From: JAVBLD01 sp031553705
GTDB lineage: Bacteria > Bacteroidota > Bacteroidia > Bacteroidales > Marinifilaceae
Assembly: GCA_031553705.1 (NCBI GenBank)
Contig: JAVBLD010000028.1
Location: forward strand, 1-57,775
Reading direction: 5' to 3'
DNA length: 57,775 bases
This document shows, one piece after another, positions 8,782-16,842 of this stretch. The notes below the pieces were generated by a model. The model was given only the letters and a program-made list of their open reading frames with translations. It searched no databases and was not told the origin of the DNA. A program made the position numbers and the translations under genes. The number at the start of each line of letters is the position of its first letter. Within the stretch, counting starts at the first letter, position 1.

Positions 8782-8819
8782 GAAGCCCGATATTATTTAT
8801 TTAAGCAATATCGGGCTTC
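8782..8819 (-). terminator. Intercistronic hairpin, cassette A
   Basis: A perfect 13-bp stem, GAAGCCCGATATT pairing with AATATCGGGCTTC around a 12-nt loop, sits between genes 1 and 2 of the cassette. The same stem core occurs at the matching place in cassette B (12909-12952). No strong U-tract follows, so it may be an attenuator or mRNA stabiliser that sets higher expression of gene 1 rather than a full terminator. Confidence 0.6.
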
Positions 8820-8828
8820 ATATTCAAA

Positions 8829-9179
8829 CTATTGCCTTAATACGATAGGCAGTGTCATTTGCATATTTGGTAACAGTACAAAGCCCAGGCTATTCCACTC
8901 TAAATAACCGGGCCTCATTACTTTTAGCCTATATTGTCCAGGGGTTACATTTATAAAGACACATGATCCGGAAATGCCGGTGGTCACTTTTTGTACTATT
9001 GTCCCGGTAATATGATTTATCAGGTACTACACATCAGCCCCACCAAGAGGAATTCCAGCTTGATTTGTAACGTAAACATATATTGTTCCAGGATCGAGCG
9101 TTTGAGCTGAAGCAGGCTTAGTCATAAAATCTCCGCTTCCAATAACAGTCATTAAAAGTAAAAAAATAAATCTTTTCAT
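8829..9179 (-). pseudogene. Small secreted protein gene interrupted by one TAG, cassette A gene 1
   Basis: Counterpart of the intact 118-aa gene at 12962-13318. From ATG 9179 it encodes a signal peptide and the start of a beta-sandwich, then meets an in-frame TAG at 9027-9029 after G-A-D-V. Past the stop the same frame stays open for 65 more codons and ends L-R-Q-stop exactly like the intact copy, including L-L-P-N-M-Q-M. No frameshift is needed, so this is a single nonsense change (117 codons in all). The short product would be about 50 aa, mostly signal peptide. It may be a recent pseudogene, a sequencing error, or read-through; I consider a pseudogene most likely. Confidence 0.75.
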
Positions 9180-9713
9180 ATTCTTTTTCTTTGTAGTGTC
9201 AGTGAATTCAAGAAGCAAGTGCCATTGAATTCTGATTTAATTAATGAATCGATTTTCTTGGCAATTGAGATTCTGACAGGGTGCTGCTTCCAAGAAAAAA
9301 AGCAATTTCTGAAAATAGAAATTTGTGATCAACCTCTACATAAACTTGTAATTCTTTGTAAATACTTTCTTATGATCTGCCGTAACGATAAAAAGTTAAT
9401 TGTTTCTTTTAAAGTAGTAAGGTTTATATGATTTATTCCAGCAGGGTGACATCTTTTCCCCGGAGAACTTTAAATCTTTACCTTGTGAATTGCACTTTCT
9501 TTTTTATATCCATTTTTTTGAATTTCCGGTTTGCTATATATATAATACATAAAGTCCAAAATCGGTTGACACCAAAATCGATTTTTTTTAAAAAAAATCG
9601 AAGATTTTTGAAAAATCGTTAGTTGCGAGGTTGATAGATATTTAAATATGCAGCATATGTTTCGATATATTTTTTATTATACTGTTACAAATGAATTATT
9701 CAAAGAACCCGAA
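9180..9713 (-). promoter_or_regulatory. Long conserved leader/promoter region of cassette A
   Basis: About 530 bp upstream of cassette A, clearly homologous to 13319-13800 upstream of cassette B until about 9687. Conserved parts on reading both by eye: an inverted repeat TTCTTGG...CCAAGAA (9255-9296) with a nearly unchanged 28-nt interior; a block near 9430-9475 containing CCCCGGAGAACTTTAAATC; and the direct repeat CCAAAATCG at 9556-9564 and 9572-9580. A 22-bp T8A8 palindrome (9579-9600) is not shared with copy B. I see no convincing -7 box, so the promoter position is unknown. Confidence 0.6.
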
Positions 9714-12389
9714 TTAAAACTTATACGAAAATGAAATGGAGCCATTGCGTCCCAGTATTCTGTTTTTAGAAGTTTCGATATAATCCTCCCTCATCCGTAT
9801 ATCAATACTTTTGATCTGGTTCAGGATATCCTTGAAATGAACGCCGATTGCTCCCCTGTCCTGTTTTCCGAATTTATACGAAACCCCCGCATTCAGTATC
9901 GTCTCTTCCTGGACAGATTCCGAAGAGATATAATTTACATAGCGATAGTTTATATTACCGGTCACCCAGCATCTTTGCAGGAAATTGACCCTGATACCGG
10001 CATAGCCTGATATCCGGAATGTTTTATAGGAGTGGTTATTGTTGTCTTCCGAATAAAGTCCTCCTGCCCTGGAAGAGAGGTTAATCTCAAAAACACGTGA
10101 AAATCCGCTTTGAAAATCCAGGAAGAGAGATAAATCCTGTGCATCGGTAGTATATAACTTTTCCGATGTAAAGAAAGGAGTATGGTTATGCTGATAGCGA
10201 AGCATTGCTCTCAATGTAGATTCCAGAAAAGATGAATTTTTGGAATAATTGACATCGGCATTTAATGTCCACCTTCCTTTTACATTCTCTTTTGTTTCCA
10301 ATGTCGTGCCTGCCGCTGCCGTATAGTTATATTCAGGCAGTTCAGCAGGTTGACTGAAATAGCGGGTCTTTGTCGCCAGGTAATCGGATACGATCGAACC
10401 CTCCAAATCAAAATGCCATGAACTGGCAGATATAATTGATGTGAGGTTATATGAGATTTTGAGATTGCGTAATATGCTCTGCTTTAAACCGGGATTTCCG
10501 GCTTTCAGGAACAATGAATTGGTATTGTCGACCACTCCCCTTAATTCCTCTACTGACAACGGCATGGTATTTTCGGAATAGTTCATTTGAAACCTCGACA
10601 GGGATCCATCATAGGAACATTCAAGCTGAAATAAAAAATTGTTGAAGGTCTTCGGAAAAACATACTTTCTCGGGAAAGCTTCATCCCGTTCCTGATTAAG
10701 GGATTGGAAGCTTACACTCCCGGATAGTTTTATTTTTTCTTTTCTATAGTTGACTCTGATTTCTGCCAAATGGATAAGATCCAGAAGGGTGTAATCATAC
10801 GTGTTTAATGTGTCGGTAAATCCAGTGAGTGCGTCTGTCGCAATCCGTCGCGACTTATGATTGCGGTGGCTCAGATTATATTGTAAAACTAGACGGGTGT
10901 TTTTAGCGACCGGTTCACCATACATAATAAGAAGATTGTAAGTATTATTCTTTCCGTTTGCATCGTTTTCCAGAAACATCTGCTGAATACTTGACGCTAC
11001 CGTATCGATGTTCCAGCCGTTTTCATCATTATTTTCGTGAGAATAAAGACTTATCAGGTTGAATGATCTTCCTGCATGTTTGAATTTATGATTATATTCT
11101 ATAATATTGTTTATACTAAAACTGTTTTTCAGATCATATTGATGCATGTCTATGCCTTCGGATGCTAATCCGTCAGTAGTCACCATACTCTTATTATCTT
11201 TTTTTATACTGTTTTTTGCATATGCAGCACCGATCGAAACCATAACATAGTTACGATTATTTATGCTATAACTGAGGAAATTCTTTGAAGATAAATTCCT
11301 TGCTAATGATTCCTGTCGTAAATCACTATTATAATTTCTTATATCGTATGCCTGCGAAGCAAAATAGGCTCGATTCGTACCGGAATGCCTGTCAGTCGTC
11401 TCATTCATAAAATCATTACTGGTTCTAAAAGATATTTTCTTTGCACGCGGAGGAATCCACTCCAATAGACCATCCCATTTCTCTGAATAATCGGTATGTT
11501 GATATCCGGAATTTTTACTGTAACCGACTTGTGCTAAAAATGATTCGCCGACCTTATACCGCTGTCGATTAGCGTTTAGATTAGATAACAGATCACGATT
11601 GCCGTATTCGTTTTTATCTATAAATTGCCCTACCGAACCTCCGAGAAAAGTTTGCCTGGCGACCTCTATTTTTTCATGAGTCGTAACGTCAAGCACACGC
11701 TCTTTGGCATCCAGCGTATCACCGGTACGTCTTTTTTCATCAGAATAGTAGTCATATACTTTCACATTTTTCACCTCATCTGCACGGATCAACTCGCCCG
11801 CCGCTTCTGTATTCGAACCGAAAAGCTCTGTTCCATTTATCAGAATCCGGTTAATCGGTTCGCCATTGGCATAAAAACGTCCGTTCCGGAATTCCACACC
11901 GGGTAGTTTTTTTAACAGCTCCTCCATATTATCTCCCCGCATGGTTTTAAAAGCCGACGCATTATAAAACACCGTATCACCTCTGAGGACCATTGCAATC
12001 CGGTCACCTTTGACTATAATAGCGTTCATACTTATTGTATCTTCAAGAAGGCGCACCGTAAAGGATATATAAGGAATATCAGGTTTATATTTGTAATAAA
12101 TGGTCTTATAACCGATATGCGATACTATCAACGATAACGTATCTTTCGGGATTCTTTTCATATAAGAAACGCTCCCATAAATGTCTGTCGCCATAGCAAC
12201 CGTATCACCAGGTGCAAAAACCAATTTTACATGGGCATCGCGAACCGGATGATCGGTTGCAACATCCAGAACACGGACAGATATGAAAGAGGCCATCCCG
12301 GGAGAAATTATACTGCTTTTCTCCACCGTAACTTGTGCTCCAGCGACAAATGTATAAAAGCATAAAAGTAATACTATACTCTTTTTCAT
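9714..12389 (-). CDS. TonB-plug/beta-barrel outer-membrane protein, cassette B
   Basis: 891-aa paralogue of the protein at 5557-8235 with the same build: signal peptide ending A-G-A-Q, CarboxypepD_reg-like domain, plug with G-V-E-F-R-N-G-R-F-Y-A-N-G, and a barrel ending S-F-S-Y-K-F. The two proteins share the stretch G-D-R-I-A-M-V-L-R-G-D-T and most of the plug with only conservative changes, while barrel segments such as the region after N-R-D-L-L differ at many positions. It lies 34 nt after its 142-aa partner gene, the same gap as in cassette A. Function unknown; an outer-membrane receptor or secretion pore is plausible. Confidence 0.85.
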   Translation of the reverse strand: MKKSIVLLLCFYTFVAGAQVTVEKSSIISPGMASFISVRVLDVATDHPVRDAHVKLVFAPGDTVAMATDIYGSVSYMKRIPKDTLSLIVSHIGYKTIYYKYKPDIPYISFTVRLLEDTISMNAIIVKGDRIAMVLRGDTVFYNASAFKTMRGDNMEELLKKLPGVEFRNGRFYANGEPINRILINGTELFGSNTEAAGELIRADEVKNVKVYDYYSDEKRRTGDTLDAKERVLDVTTHEKIEVARQTFLGGSVGQFIDKNEYGNRDLLSNLNANRQRYKVGESFLAQVGYSKNSGYQHTDYSEKWDGLLEWIPPRAKKISFRTSNDFMNETTDRHSGTNRAYFASQAYDIRNYNSDLRQESLARNLSSKNFLSYSINNRNYVMVSIGAAYAKNSIKKDNKSMVTTDGLASEGIDMHQYDLKNSFSINNIIEYNHKFKHAGRSFNLISLYSHENNDENGWNIDTVASSIQQMFLENDANGKNNTYNLLIMYGEPVAKNTRLVLQYNLSHRNHKSRRIATDALTGFTDTLNTYDYTLLDLIHLAEIRVNYRKEKIKLSGSVSFQSLNQERDEAFPRKYVFPKTFNNFLFQLECSYDGSLSRFQMNYSENTMPLSVEELRGVVDNTNSLFLKAGNPGLKQSILRNLKISYNLTSIISASSWHFDLEGSIVSDYLATKTRYFSQPAELPEYNYTAAAGTTLETKENVKGRWTLNADVNYSKNSSFLESTLRAMLRYQHNHTPFFTSEKLYTTDAQDLSLFLDFQSGFSRVFEINLSSRAGGLYSEDNNNHSYKTFRISGYAGIRVNFLQRCWVTGNINYRYVNYISSESVQEETILNAGVSYKFGKQDRGAIGVHFKDILNQIKSIDIRMREDYIETSKNRILGRNGSISFSYKF

Positions 12390-12423
12390 ATTCCCATTAT
12401 GAGATATAATAGTGATGACAGAA

Positions 12424-12852
12424 CTATTCAGATTTCGGACTTAATTTTTTATCTTTTGTATTTTCTTCCTCTTTTTTCGTCAGATAGGCTCTGAGTGATA
12501 TGGATAAAGATGTTACTTTCCATTTTTCTTTTAGAGTGTGATAACCCTCACGCGAAATAATAATTTCGATCTCTTTAGCTTTAAGTGGTTTTGTATATTG
12601 AATAATTGATTTATCTCCTGAATATAAGCGTATTGTATCCTTTTTTATAACAATTTCTACTTTTACATTTGTAAGTTCTATTCTTTCGGGAGGGCCTGGG
12701 GCACCGGGATTGGTGGTCCTTGCATCATAAAATGAGATTCCCAACACACTTTTACCACCATAACGATAGGTTATTATTCCATCTTCTTCTAATTGAGCTT
12801 TAGTTATAAAAACCAACAATAGTAAAACGACTGTGATATATATATTTTTCAT
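12424..12852 (-). CDS. Small secreted beta-rich protein, cassette B gene 2
   Basis: 142 aa; signal peptide to about residue 20 (I-T-K-A-Q), no lipobox, then a beta-strand-rich domain and a lysine/glutamate-rich C-terminus. It matches the 137-aa protein of cassette A closely: D-A-R-T-T-N-P and I-S-R-E-G-Y-H-T-L-K are shared, and the main differences are in the first third of the mature protein. No catalytic motif. Located between the 118-aa gene (with hairpin) and the barrel gene, presumably in one transcript. Confidence 0.75.
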   Translation of the reverse strand: MKNIYITVVLLLLVFITKAQLEEDGIITYRYGGKSVLGISFYDARTTNPGAPGPPERIELTNVKVEIVIKKDTIRLYSGDKSIIQYTKPLKAKEIEIIISREGYHTLKEKWKVTSLSISLRAYLTKKEEENTKDKKLSPKSE

Positions 12853-12908
12853 ATTACTTTGAATTTTTGTATTCTGTATATTCTGTAATTGCTTAATAGA
12901 TTAAAATA

Positions 12909-12952
12909 AAGCCCGATATCATCAACTAAAAATAACTTGCAATATCGGGCTT
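12909..12952 (-). terminator. Intercistronic hairpin, cassette B
   Basis: AAGCCCGATAT pairs with ATATCGGGCTT across a 22-nt loop between genes 1 and 2. The stem is the same as in cassette A although the loop differs in length and sequence, which argues that the stem is under selection. Attenuation or RNA stabilisation is inferred. Confidence 0.6.
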
Positions 12953-12961
12953 CTATTCAAC

Positions 12962-13318
12962 TTATTGCCTTAGAACGACCTCAAGGATGATCTGCATATT
13001 TGGCAATAATATAAAAAATGGAGTTGTTTCCTCTATATACGCCGTTTTTAACACTCGAATTTTATAAGTTCCAGGTGGTATTAATGCCAACACACACGTT
13101 CCCGTAACACCAGTACTTGATTCAAGTATAACCTTATTAGTTACAACATCTATCAAGAATACTCGAGCAAAAAGAACAGGATCTTCATCTTCATCTTCAA
13201 CATAGAGATATATTGCTCCTGGATCTGGTGGATCCGTCGGTTGAGCTGAAACGGGTTTTGTAATAAAATCTCCGCTTCCAATAACAATTAGAAGAAGTAA
13301 GAAAATAAATTTTTTCAT
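12962..13318 (-). CDS. Small secreted beta-sandwich protein, cassette B gene 1
   Basis: 118 aa, intact. An unusual signal peptide (hydrophobic to residue 15, then G-S-G-D-F-I-T-K-P-V-S-A-Q) is followed by a CarboxypepD_reg/CNA-B-like domain: a strand containing I-Y-L-Y-V, the D-x-x-T-N-K-V turn, I-P-P-G-T-Y-K-I-R-V, and a C-terminal strand ending L-R-Q. The acidic stretch E-D-E-D-E-D-P follows the first strand. It is the first gene of the cassette, directly after the long leader and before a strong hairpin, the position of a highly expressed subunit in comparable operons; that reading is inference. Function unknown. Confidence 0.72.
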   Translation of the reverse strand: MKKFIFLLLLIVIGSGDFITKPVSAQPTDPPDPGAIYLYVEDEDEDPVLFARVFLIDVVTNKVILESSTGVTGTCVLALIPPGTYKIRVLKTAYIEETTPFFILLPNMQIILEVVLRQ

Positions 13319-13837
13319 AATATTTTAATTGTAAGATGATGAATTCAAGAAGCAAATGCAATTGAAATCCAATTGATTAATGAATCGATATTCTTGGCAA
13401 TTGAGATTCTGACAGGGTGCTGCCTCCAAGAAAAGCAATTTCTGAGGATAGAAATTTGTGATCAACCTCTACATAAATTTGTGGTTTTTGTAGTTACTTT
13501 CTCATGATCTGCCGTAATGATAAAAAGTTAGTCGTTTCTTCAAAGTAGTAAGGTTTATATGATCTACTCCAGCAGGGCGGCATCTTTTTCCCCGGAGAAC
13601 TTTAAATCTTTACCTTATGGATTGTAATCTTCTCTTTTTATTTTTTTAAATTTCCGGTTTGCTATATATATAACACATAAGGTCCAAAATCGGTTGACAC
13701 CAAAATCGATTATTTTTGCAAAATAATTAGTTGCAAGGCTGATAGTTGTTTTAAATATACCATATATGTTTCGATATATTTTTCTTTATACTGTTTGGAA
13801 TAATTGGTGTATATTTGTTGTAATTATCCGATGAACT
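13319..13837. promoter_or_regulatory. Divergent intergenic region with cassette B leader
   Basis: About 520 bp between cassette B (minus) and the metallophosphoesterase (plus). The part to about 13796 repeats the cassette A leader: inverted repeat TTCTTGG...CCAAGAA at 13391-13432, direct repeat CCAAAATCG at 13684-13692 and 13700-13708, and an 18-nt identity including AATCGGTTGACACC. The remaining bases carry the promoter of the plus-strand gene, with a TATATTTG -7 box at 13810-13817. Confidence 0.6.
13810..13817 (+). promoter_or_regulatory. -7 box TATATTTG for metallophosphoesterase
   Basis: Exact match to the Bacteroidetes -7 consensus TAnnTTTG, 20 bp upstream of the ATG at 13838. A TTTA about 21 nt further upstream could act as the -33 element. 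The short leader agrees with other genes in this window. Confidence 0.5.
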
Positions 13838-14602
13838 ATGATATTTCAATACGCCTCTGATTTACATTTGGAATTCTCGCAAAACGCAAAATTTTTAAAA
13901 GCAAACCCGATGCTTGTTAAGGGAGATATTCTGTTACTGGCAGGGGATATCAGTTATATTGGGGACAGAAGCCTGAACCGGAATCCGTTTTGGAACTGGG
14001 CAGCCAATAATTTCAGACAAACATATATTGTTCCAGGCAATCATGAATATTATGATGGTTATGAATTATCCGATACATTGGACCACTTTACGGATTATAT
14101 CCGCCCCAACGTAAGCTACCGGAATAATCAGTCGGTGTTAATCGATGATACGGAACTGTTTTTTACTACCCTTTGGTCGCCGGTTCCCGTCGAAAAGGCA
14201 TGGGAGATCGAGATCGGAATAGCCGATTGCCGCCGGATAAAATATAACGGCCGCCGGTTCGGTGCAGCGGATTATAATCAGGTGCATTGTCGCTGCATGG
14301 CATATTTGGCGCATGCACTCTCTGAAAGTACTGCAAAAAAGAAAATAGTTGTCTCGCATCACATTCCAACAGCACTGTGCAATCAGGAGAGATTTAGAAA
14401 CAGTCCGTTGAATCCTGCTTTTGTTGTGGAATTGTACGATTTCATCTACGATAACGACATCGATTATTGGTTGTTCGGCCACTCCCACGCCAATATACCC
14501 CTTATTGAAATCAACGGAACAAATATGCTTTGCAACCAACTTGGCTATGTTCATTATGGCGAGCACGTTCCGTTCAGGCCTGATGTATATTTCGAAATTT
14601 AA
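13838..14602 (+). CDS. Calcineurin-like metallophosphoesterase
   Basis: 254 aa with a full set of binuclear metallophosphoesterase motifs: D8-x-H10 (S-D-L-H-L-E), G-D at 36-37, G-N-H-E at 67-70, H174-H175, and G-H-S-H at 214-217. It is predicted to hydrolyse phosphoester bonds with two metal ions in the cytoplasm; no signal peptide is present. The substrate cannot be deduced from sequence. The gene is monocistronic by layout, divergent from cassette B and followed by a 162-bp gap. Confidence 0.88.
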   Translation: MIFQYASDLHLEFSQNAKFLKANPMLVKGDILLLAGDISYIGDRSLNRNPFWNWAANNFRQTYIVPGNHEYYDGYELSDTLDHFTDYIRPNVSYRNNQSVLIDDTELFFTTLWSPVPVEKAWEIEIGIADCRRIKYNGRRFGAADYNQVHCRCMAYLAHALSESTAKKKIVVSHHIPTALCNQERFRNSPLNPAFVVELYDFIYDNDIDYWLFGHSHANIPLIEINGTNMLCNQLGYVHYGEHVPFRPDVYFEI

Positions 14603-14764
14603 AAAGGTTATTATTTAAAAAAGCATGACAATGACAGAAACCTTTAAAAAAAGAGAAACAATCGTAATAAACCGTTTAAAATCAGACATATTCTTATAAA
14701 AATCGTATATAGCACAAAAACAATGATTGGCAGAATCAGTTTTAACAATTAAAAATTAAATACT

Positions 14765-15016
14765 ATGGGAATTTTATGGTCGATTATTATTGGAATTGCA
14801 GCAGGAGCCATTGCAGGATGGATCATGAAAGGCAGCGGATATGGATTTGTCATTAATTTGATCATCGGGCTTCTAGGCGGGCTTTTAGGTGGTTGGATCT
14901 ATGGTTTATTAGGATTCCAAACTTATAGCCTGCTGGGCTTTCTGCTTATGTCCGTAATCGGAGCAGTTGTATTGCTCTGGATTGTAAATTTGATCACCCG
15001 GCGGAATAAATCTTAA
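14765..15016 (+). CDS. GlsB/YeaQ/YmgE-family small membrane protein
   Basis: 83 aa, almost entirely hydrophobic, with three predicted transmembrane segments and glycine-rich turns (A-G-W-I-M-K-G-S-G, I-G-L-L-G-G-L-L-G-G). This is the pattern of the transglycosylase-associated / GlsB-YeaQ stress-response family. The molecular role is not established for the family. It ends just before a clear terminator at 15035-15072 and is probably transcribed alone. Confidence 0.85.
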   Translation: MGILWSIIIGIAAGAIAGWIMKGSGYGFVINLIIGLLGGLLGGWIYGLLGFQTYSLLGFLLMSVIGAVVLLWIVNLITRRNKS

Positions 15017-15034
15017 ATGGGTGATAAATGATAG

Positions 15035-15072
15035 AAAAAGAATCCTGGATGCTTAAATTCAGGATTCTTTTT
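15035..15072 (+). terminator. Intrinsic terminator after GlsB-like gene
   Basis: AAAAAGAATCCTG pairs with CAGGATTCTTTTT around a 12-nt loop, giving a 13-bp stem ending in a U-run, 19 nt past the stop codon. Confidence 0.85.
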
Positions 15073-15129
15073 ATTTATATTCTTCTAATCCATATTCTCC
15101 GGGGATGGTTTTAGAGTCTGATAAATTTG

Positions 15130-15137
15130 TATCTTTG
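15130..15137 (+). promoter_or_regulatory. -7 box TATCTTTG for rnhA
   Basis: Exact TAnnTTTG match 25 nt upstream of ATG 15162, with a TTTT about 17 nt further upstream in place of the -33 TTTG. It lies downstream of an in-frame ATG at 15105, which argues that the longer 180-codon reading of rnhA is not the true start. Confidence 0.6.
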
Positions 15138-15161
15138 TATTGTTTAAATCGAAGTTGCAAA

Positions 15162-15647
15162 ATGACAGGTCAAATTACAATATATACGGATGGGGCAGCG
15201 AGCGGTAATCCGGGGCCGGGAGGTTTCGGGGTGGTATTAATGGCCGGACCGCACCGGAAAGAGCTGATGGGAGGATTCCGGAAGACAACCAACAACAGGA
15301 TGGAGTTGCTGGCGGTGATCGTCGGCCTGGAGGCTTTAAAAAAAACGGGTTGCAGGGTGACGGTCTATTCCGATTCGAAGTATGTGGTGGATGCTGTCGA
15401 AAAAGGATGGTTATTTGGCTGGGAGAAAATCGGTTTCAAGCAGAAAAAAAACCCGGATTTATGGAAACGGTTTTTAACGATCTACCGGAAGCATCAGGTG
15501 AGGTTTGTATGGGTGAGAGGACATAGCGACATTCCTGAAAATGAACGTTGTGACCAGTTGGCGACGCAGGCCTATAAGATGCCCGGATTACAGGTCGACT
15601 TTTTCTATGAAGAAGAGGAAAAAGAGGGGACGTCACTTTCTCTATAA
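15162..15647 (+). CDS. rnhA: Ribonuclease HI
   Basis: Cleaves the RNA strand of RNA-DNA hybrids (R-loops, Okazaki primers). 161 aa from ATG 15162, the usual length for bacterial RNase HI. The metal-binding carboxylates are present: D10 in I-Y-T-D-G-A-A-S-G-N-P-G-P-G, E48 in N-N-R-M-E-L, D71 in Y-S-D-S-K-Y, and D131, plus the catalytic H121 in V-R-G-H-S-D. An upstream ATG at 15105 would add 19 residues but precedes the likely promoter, so it is rejected. An acidic tail (E-E-E-E-K-E) ends the protein. The gene stands alone between a terminator and a 226-bp gap. Confidence 0.93.
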   Translation: MTGQITIYTDGAASGNPGPGGFGVVLMAGPHRKELMGGFRKTTNNRMELLAVIVGLEALKKTGCRVTVYSDSKYVVDAVEKGWLFGWEKIGFKQKKNPDLWKRFLTIYRKHQVRFVWVRGHSDIPENERCDQLATQAYKMPGLQVDFFYEEEEKEGTSLSL

Positions 15648-15726
15648 GACATAAAAAAATATCATTTTTAGGATCAGGAGATTATTTATTGATTACATTT
15701 GCGAAAAATTTGGAGGGAATGCAAAA

Positions 15727-15746
15727 AACAGGATATTTGTCCTGTT
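15727..15746. other. Small hairpin in the 226-bp gap before the dehydrogenase
   Basis: AACAGGA and TCCTGTT form a 7-bp stem with a 6-nt loop, 80 nt after rnhA. A TACATTTG box at 15694-15701 (matching TAnnTTTG) lies just upstream. If that is the promoter of the dehydrogenase at 15874, the hairpin falls in a 5' leader of about 165 nt. Function not known. Confidence 0.35.
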
Positions 15747-15873
15747 ATATAATGAAGTAAGGGATTTAGGGAAGAGTAAAAATTGAATTTAAAGGATCGA
15801 AAATTTAAAATACGGTTTTTTTAAAAGATTTTGGTATGCAATAAAGTGGTGTTAAAATAAATATAGTATACAA

Positions 15874-16842
15874 ATGAAAAAAATATTAATTGTTGGGGCC
15901 GGAGGGCAAATAGGTTCTGAGCTTGTTCCTTATCTAAGGGCTATTTACGGAGATAATAATGTTGTGGCGGCTGATATCAGTGCTGACAAATGCAGGAACC
16001 TGGCGGAAGCAGGACCTTTTGAGTCTTTGAATGCGCTTGACGGTGAGAGTTTCGCAAAGATTGTTAAGAAATATAGTATCGACACGATATTCAACCTGGT
16101 GGCACTTTTGTCTGCTACCGGCGAGAAAGACCCGGTGCTTGCCTGGAATGTAAATATCGGCGCTTTGACCAATTCGTTGAATATTGCTAAAGAAAACCAT
16201 TGCGCGGTATTCACTCCAAGTTCGATCGGTGCATTCGGAAAAGATACCCCGAAAAGGAATACACCGCAGGATACATTGCAGCGTTCCAACACAACGATCT
16301 ATGGTGTATGCAAAGTGACCGGCGAGTTATTGAGCGACTACTATTTCCATCGCTTCGGAGTGGATACAAGAAGCGTGCGTTTTCCGGGATTGATTTCCTA
16401 TGTAACATTGCCCGGCGGCGGTACGACCGATTATGCTGTAGAGGTGTATTACGACGCCGTTCGGCGGCAATCATTCACCTGTAATGTTGGTAAAGGAACC
16501 TATATGGATATGATGTATATGCCGGATGCTTTGGAGGCTGTCGTTAAATTAATGGAGGCGGATCCTGCCAGGCTAAAGCATCGTAATAGCTTTAACATTG
16601 CAGCAATGAGCTTTGATCCGGAAGGGATTGCGGTAGAGATCCGGAAACATATTCCGGAGTTCAGAATGGATTACCAGATCGATCCGGTAAAACAGGCGAT
16701 TGCAGACAGCTGGCCTGACAGTATGGACGATTCTTGTGCAAGGGAAGAGTGGGGATGGGATCCGAAATACGACTTACGAAGCATGACGGAGGATATGCTC
16801 CAGAAGATAAAAGAGAAGTTCAATCAGGGATTGATAAAATAA
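15874..16842 (+). CDS. SDR-type L-threonine 3-dehydrogenase
   Basis: 322-aa extended short-chain dehydrogenase. The Rossmann motif G-A-G-G-Q-I-G is at residues 8-14, followed by the D of A-A-D-I-S that favours NAD; catalytic S116/S117, Y143 and K147 (Y-G-V-C-K); and the family signature F-P-G-L-I-S followed by G-G-G-T-T-D-Y-A. This matches the GalE-like threonine dehydrogenases of Bacteroidetes, which oxidise threonine to 2-amino-3-ketobutyrate. The usual partner, 2-amino-3-ketobutyrate CoA-ligase (kbl), is not adjacent. A terminator follows directly. Other NAD-dependent epimerases are a less likely alternative. Confidence 0.85.
   Translation: MKKILIVGAGGQIGSELVPYLRAIYGDNNVVAADISADKCRNLAEAGPFESLNALDGESFAKIVKKYSIDTIFNLVALLSATGEKDPVLAWNVNIGALTNSLNIAKENHCAVFTPSSIGAFGKDTPKRNTPQDTLQRSNTTIYGVCKVTGELLSDYYFHRFGVDTRSVRFPGLISYVTLPGGGTTDYAVEVYYDAVRRQSFTCNVGKGTYMDMMYMPDALEAVVKLMEADPARLKHRNSFNIAAMSFDPEGIAVEIRKHIPEFRMDYQIDPVKQAIADSWPDSMDDSCAREEWGWDPKYDLRSMTEDMLQKIKEKFNQGLIK

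Noticed and set aside
9579..9600. 22-bp T8A8 palindrome as a terminator or insertion site
   Set aside because: Perfect but purely A/T in the core, absent from the sister leader, and in a region where AT runs are common.
15105..15161. Longer N-terminus for RNase HI
   Set aside because: The extra 19 codons lie upstream of or within the TATCTTTG promoter box and add no conserved sequence.
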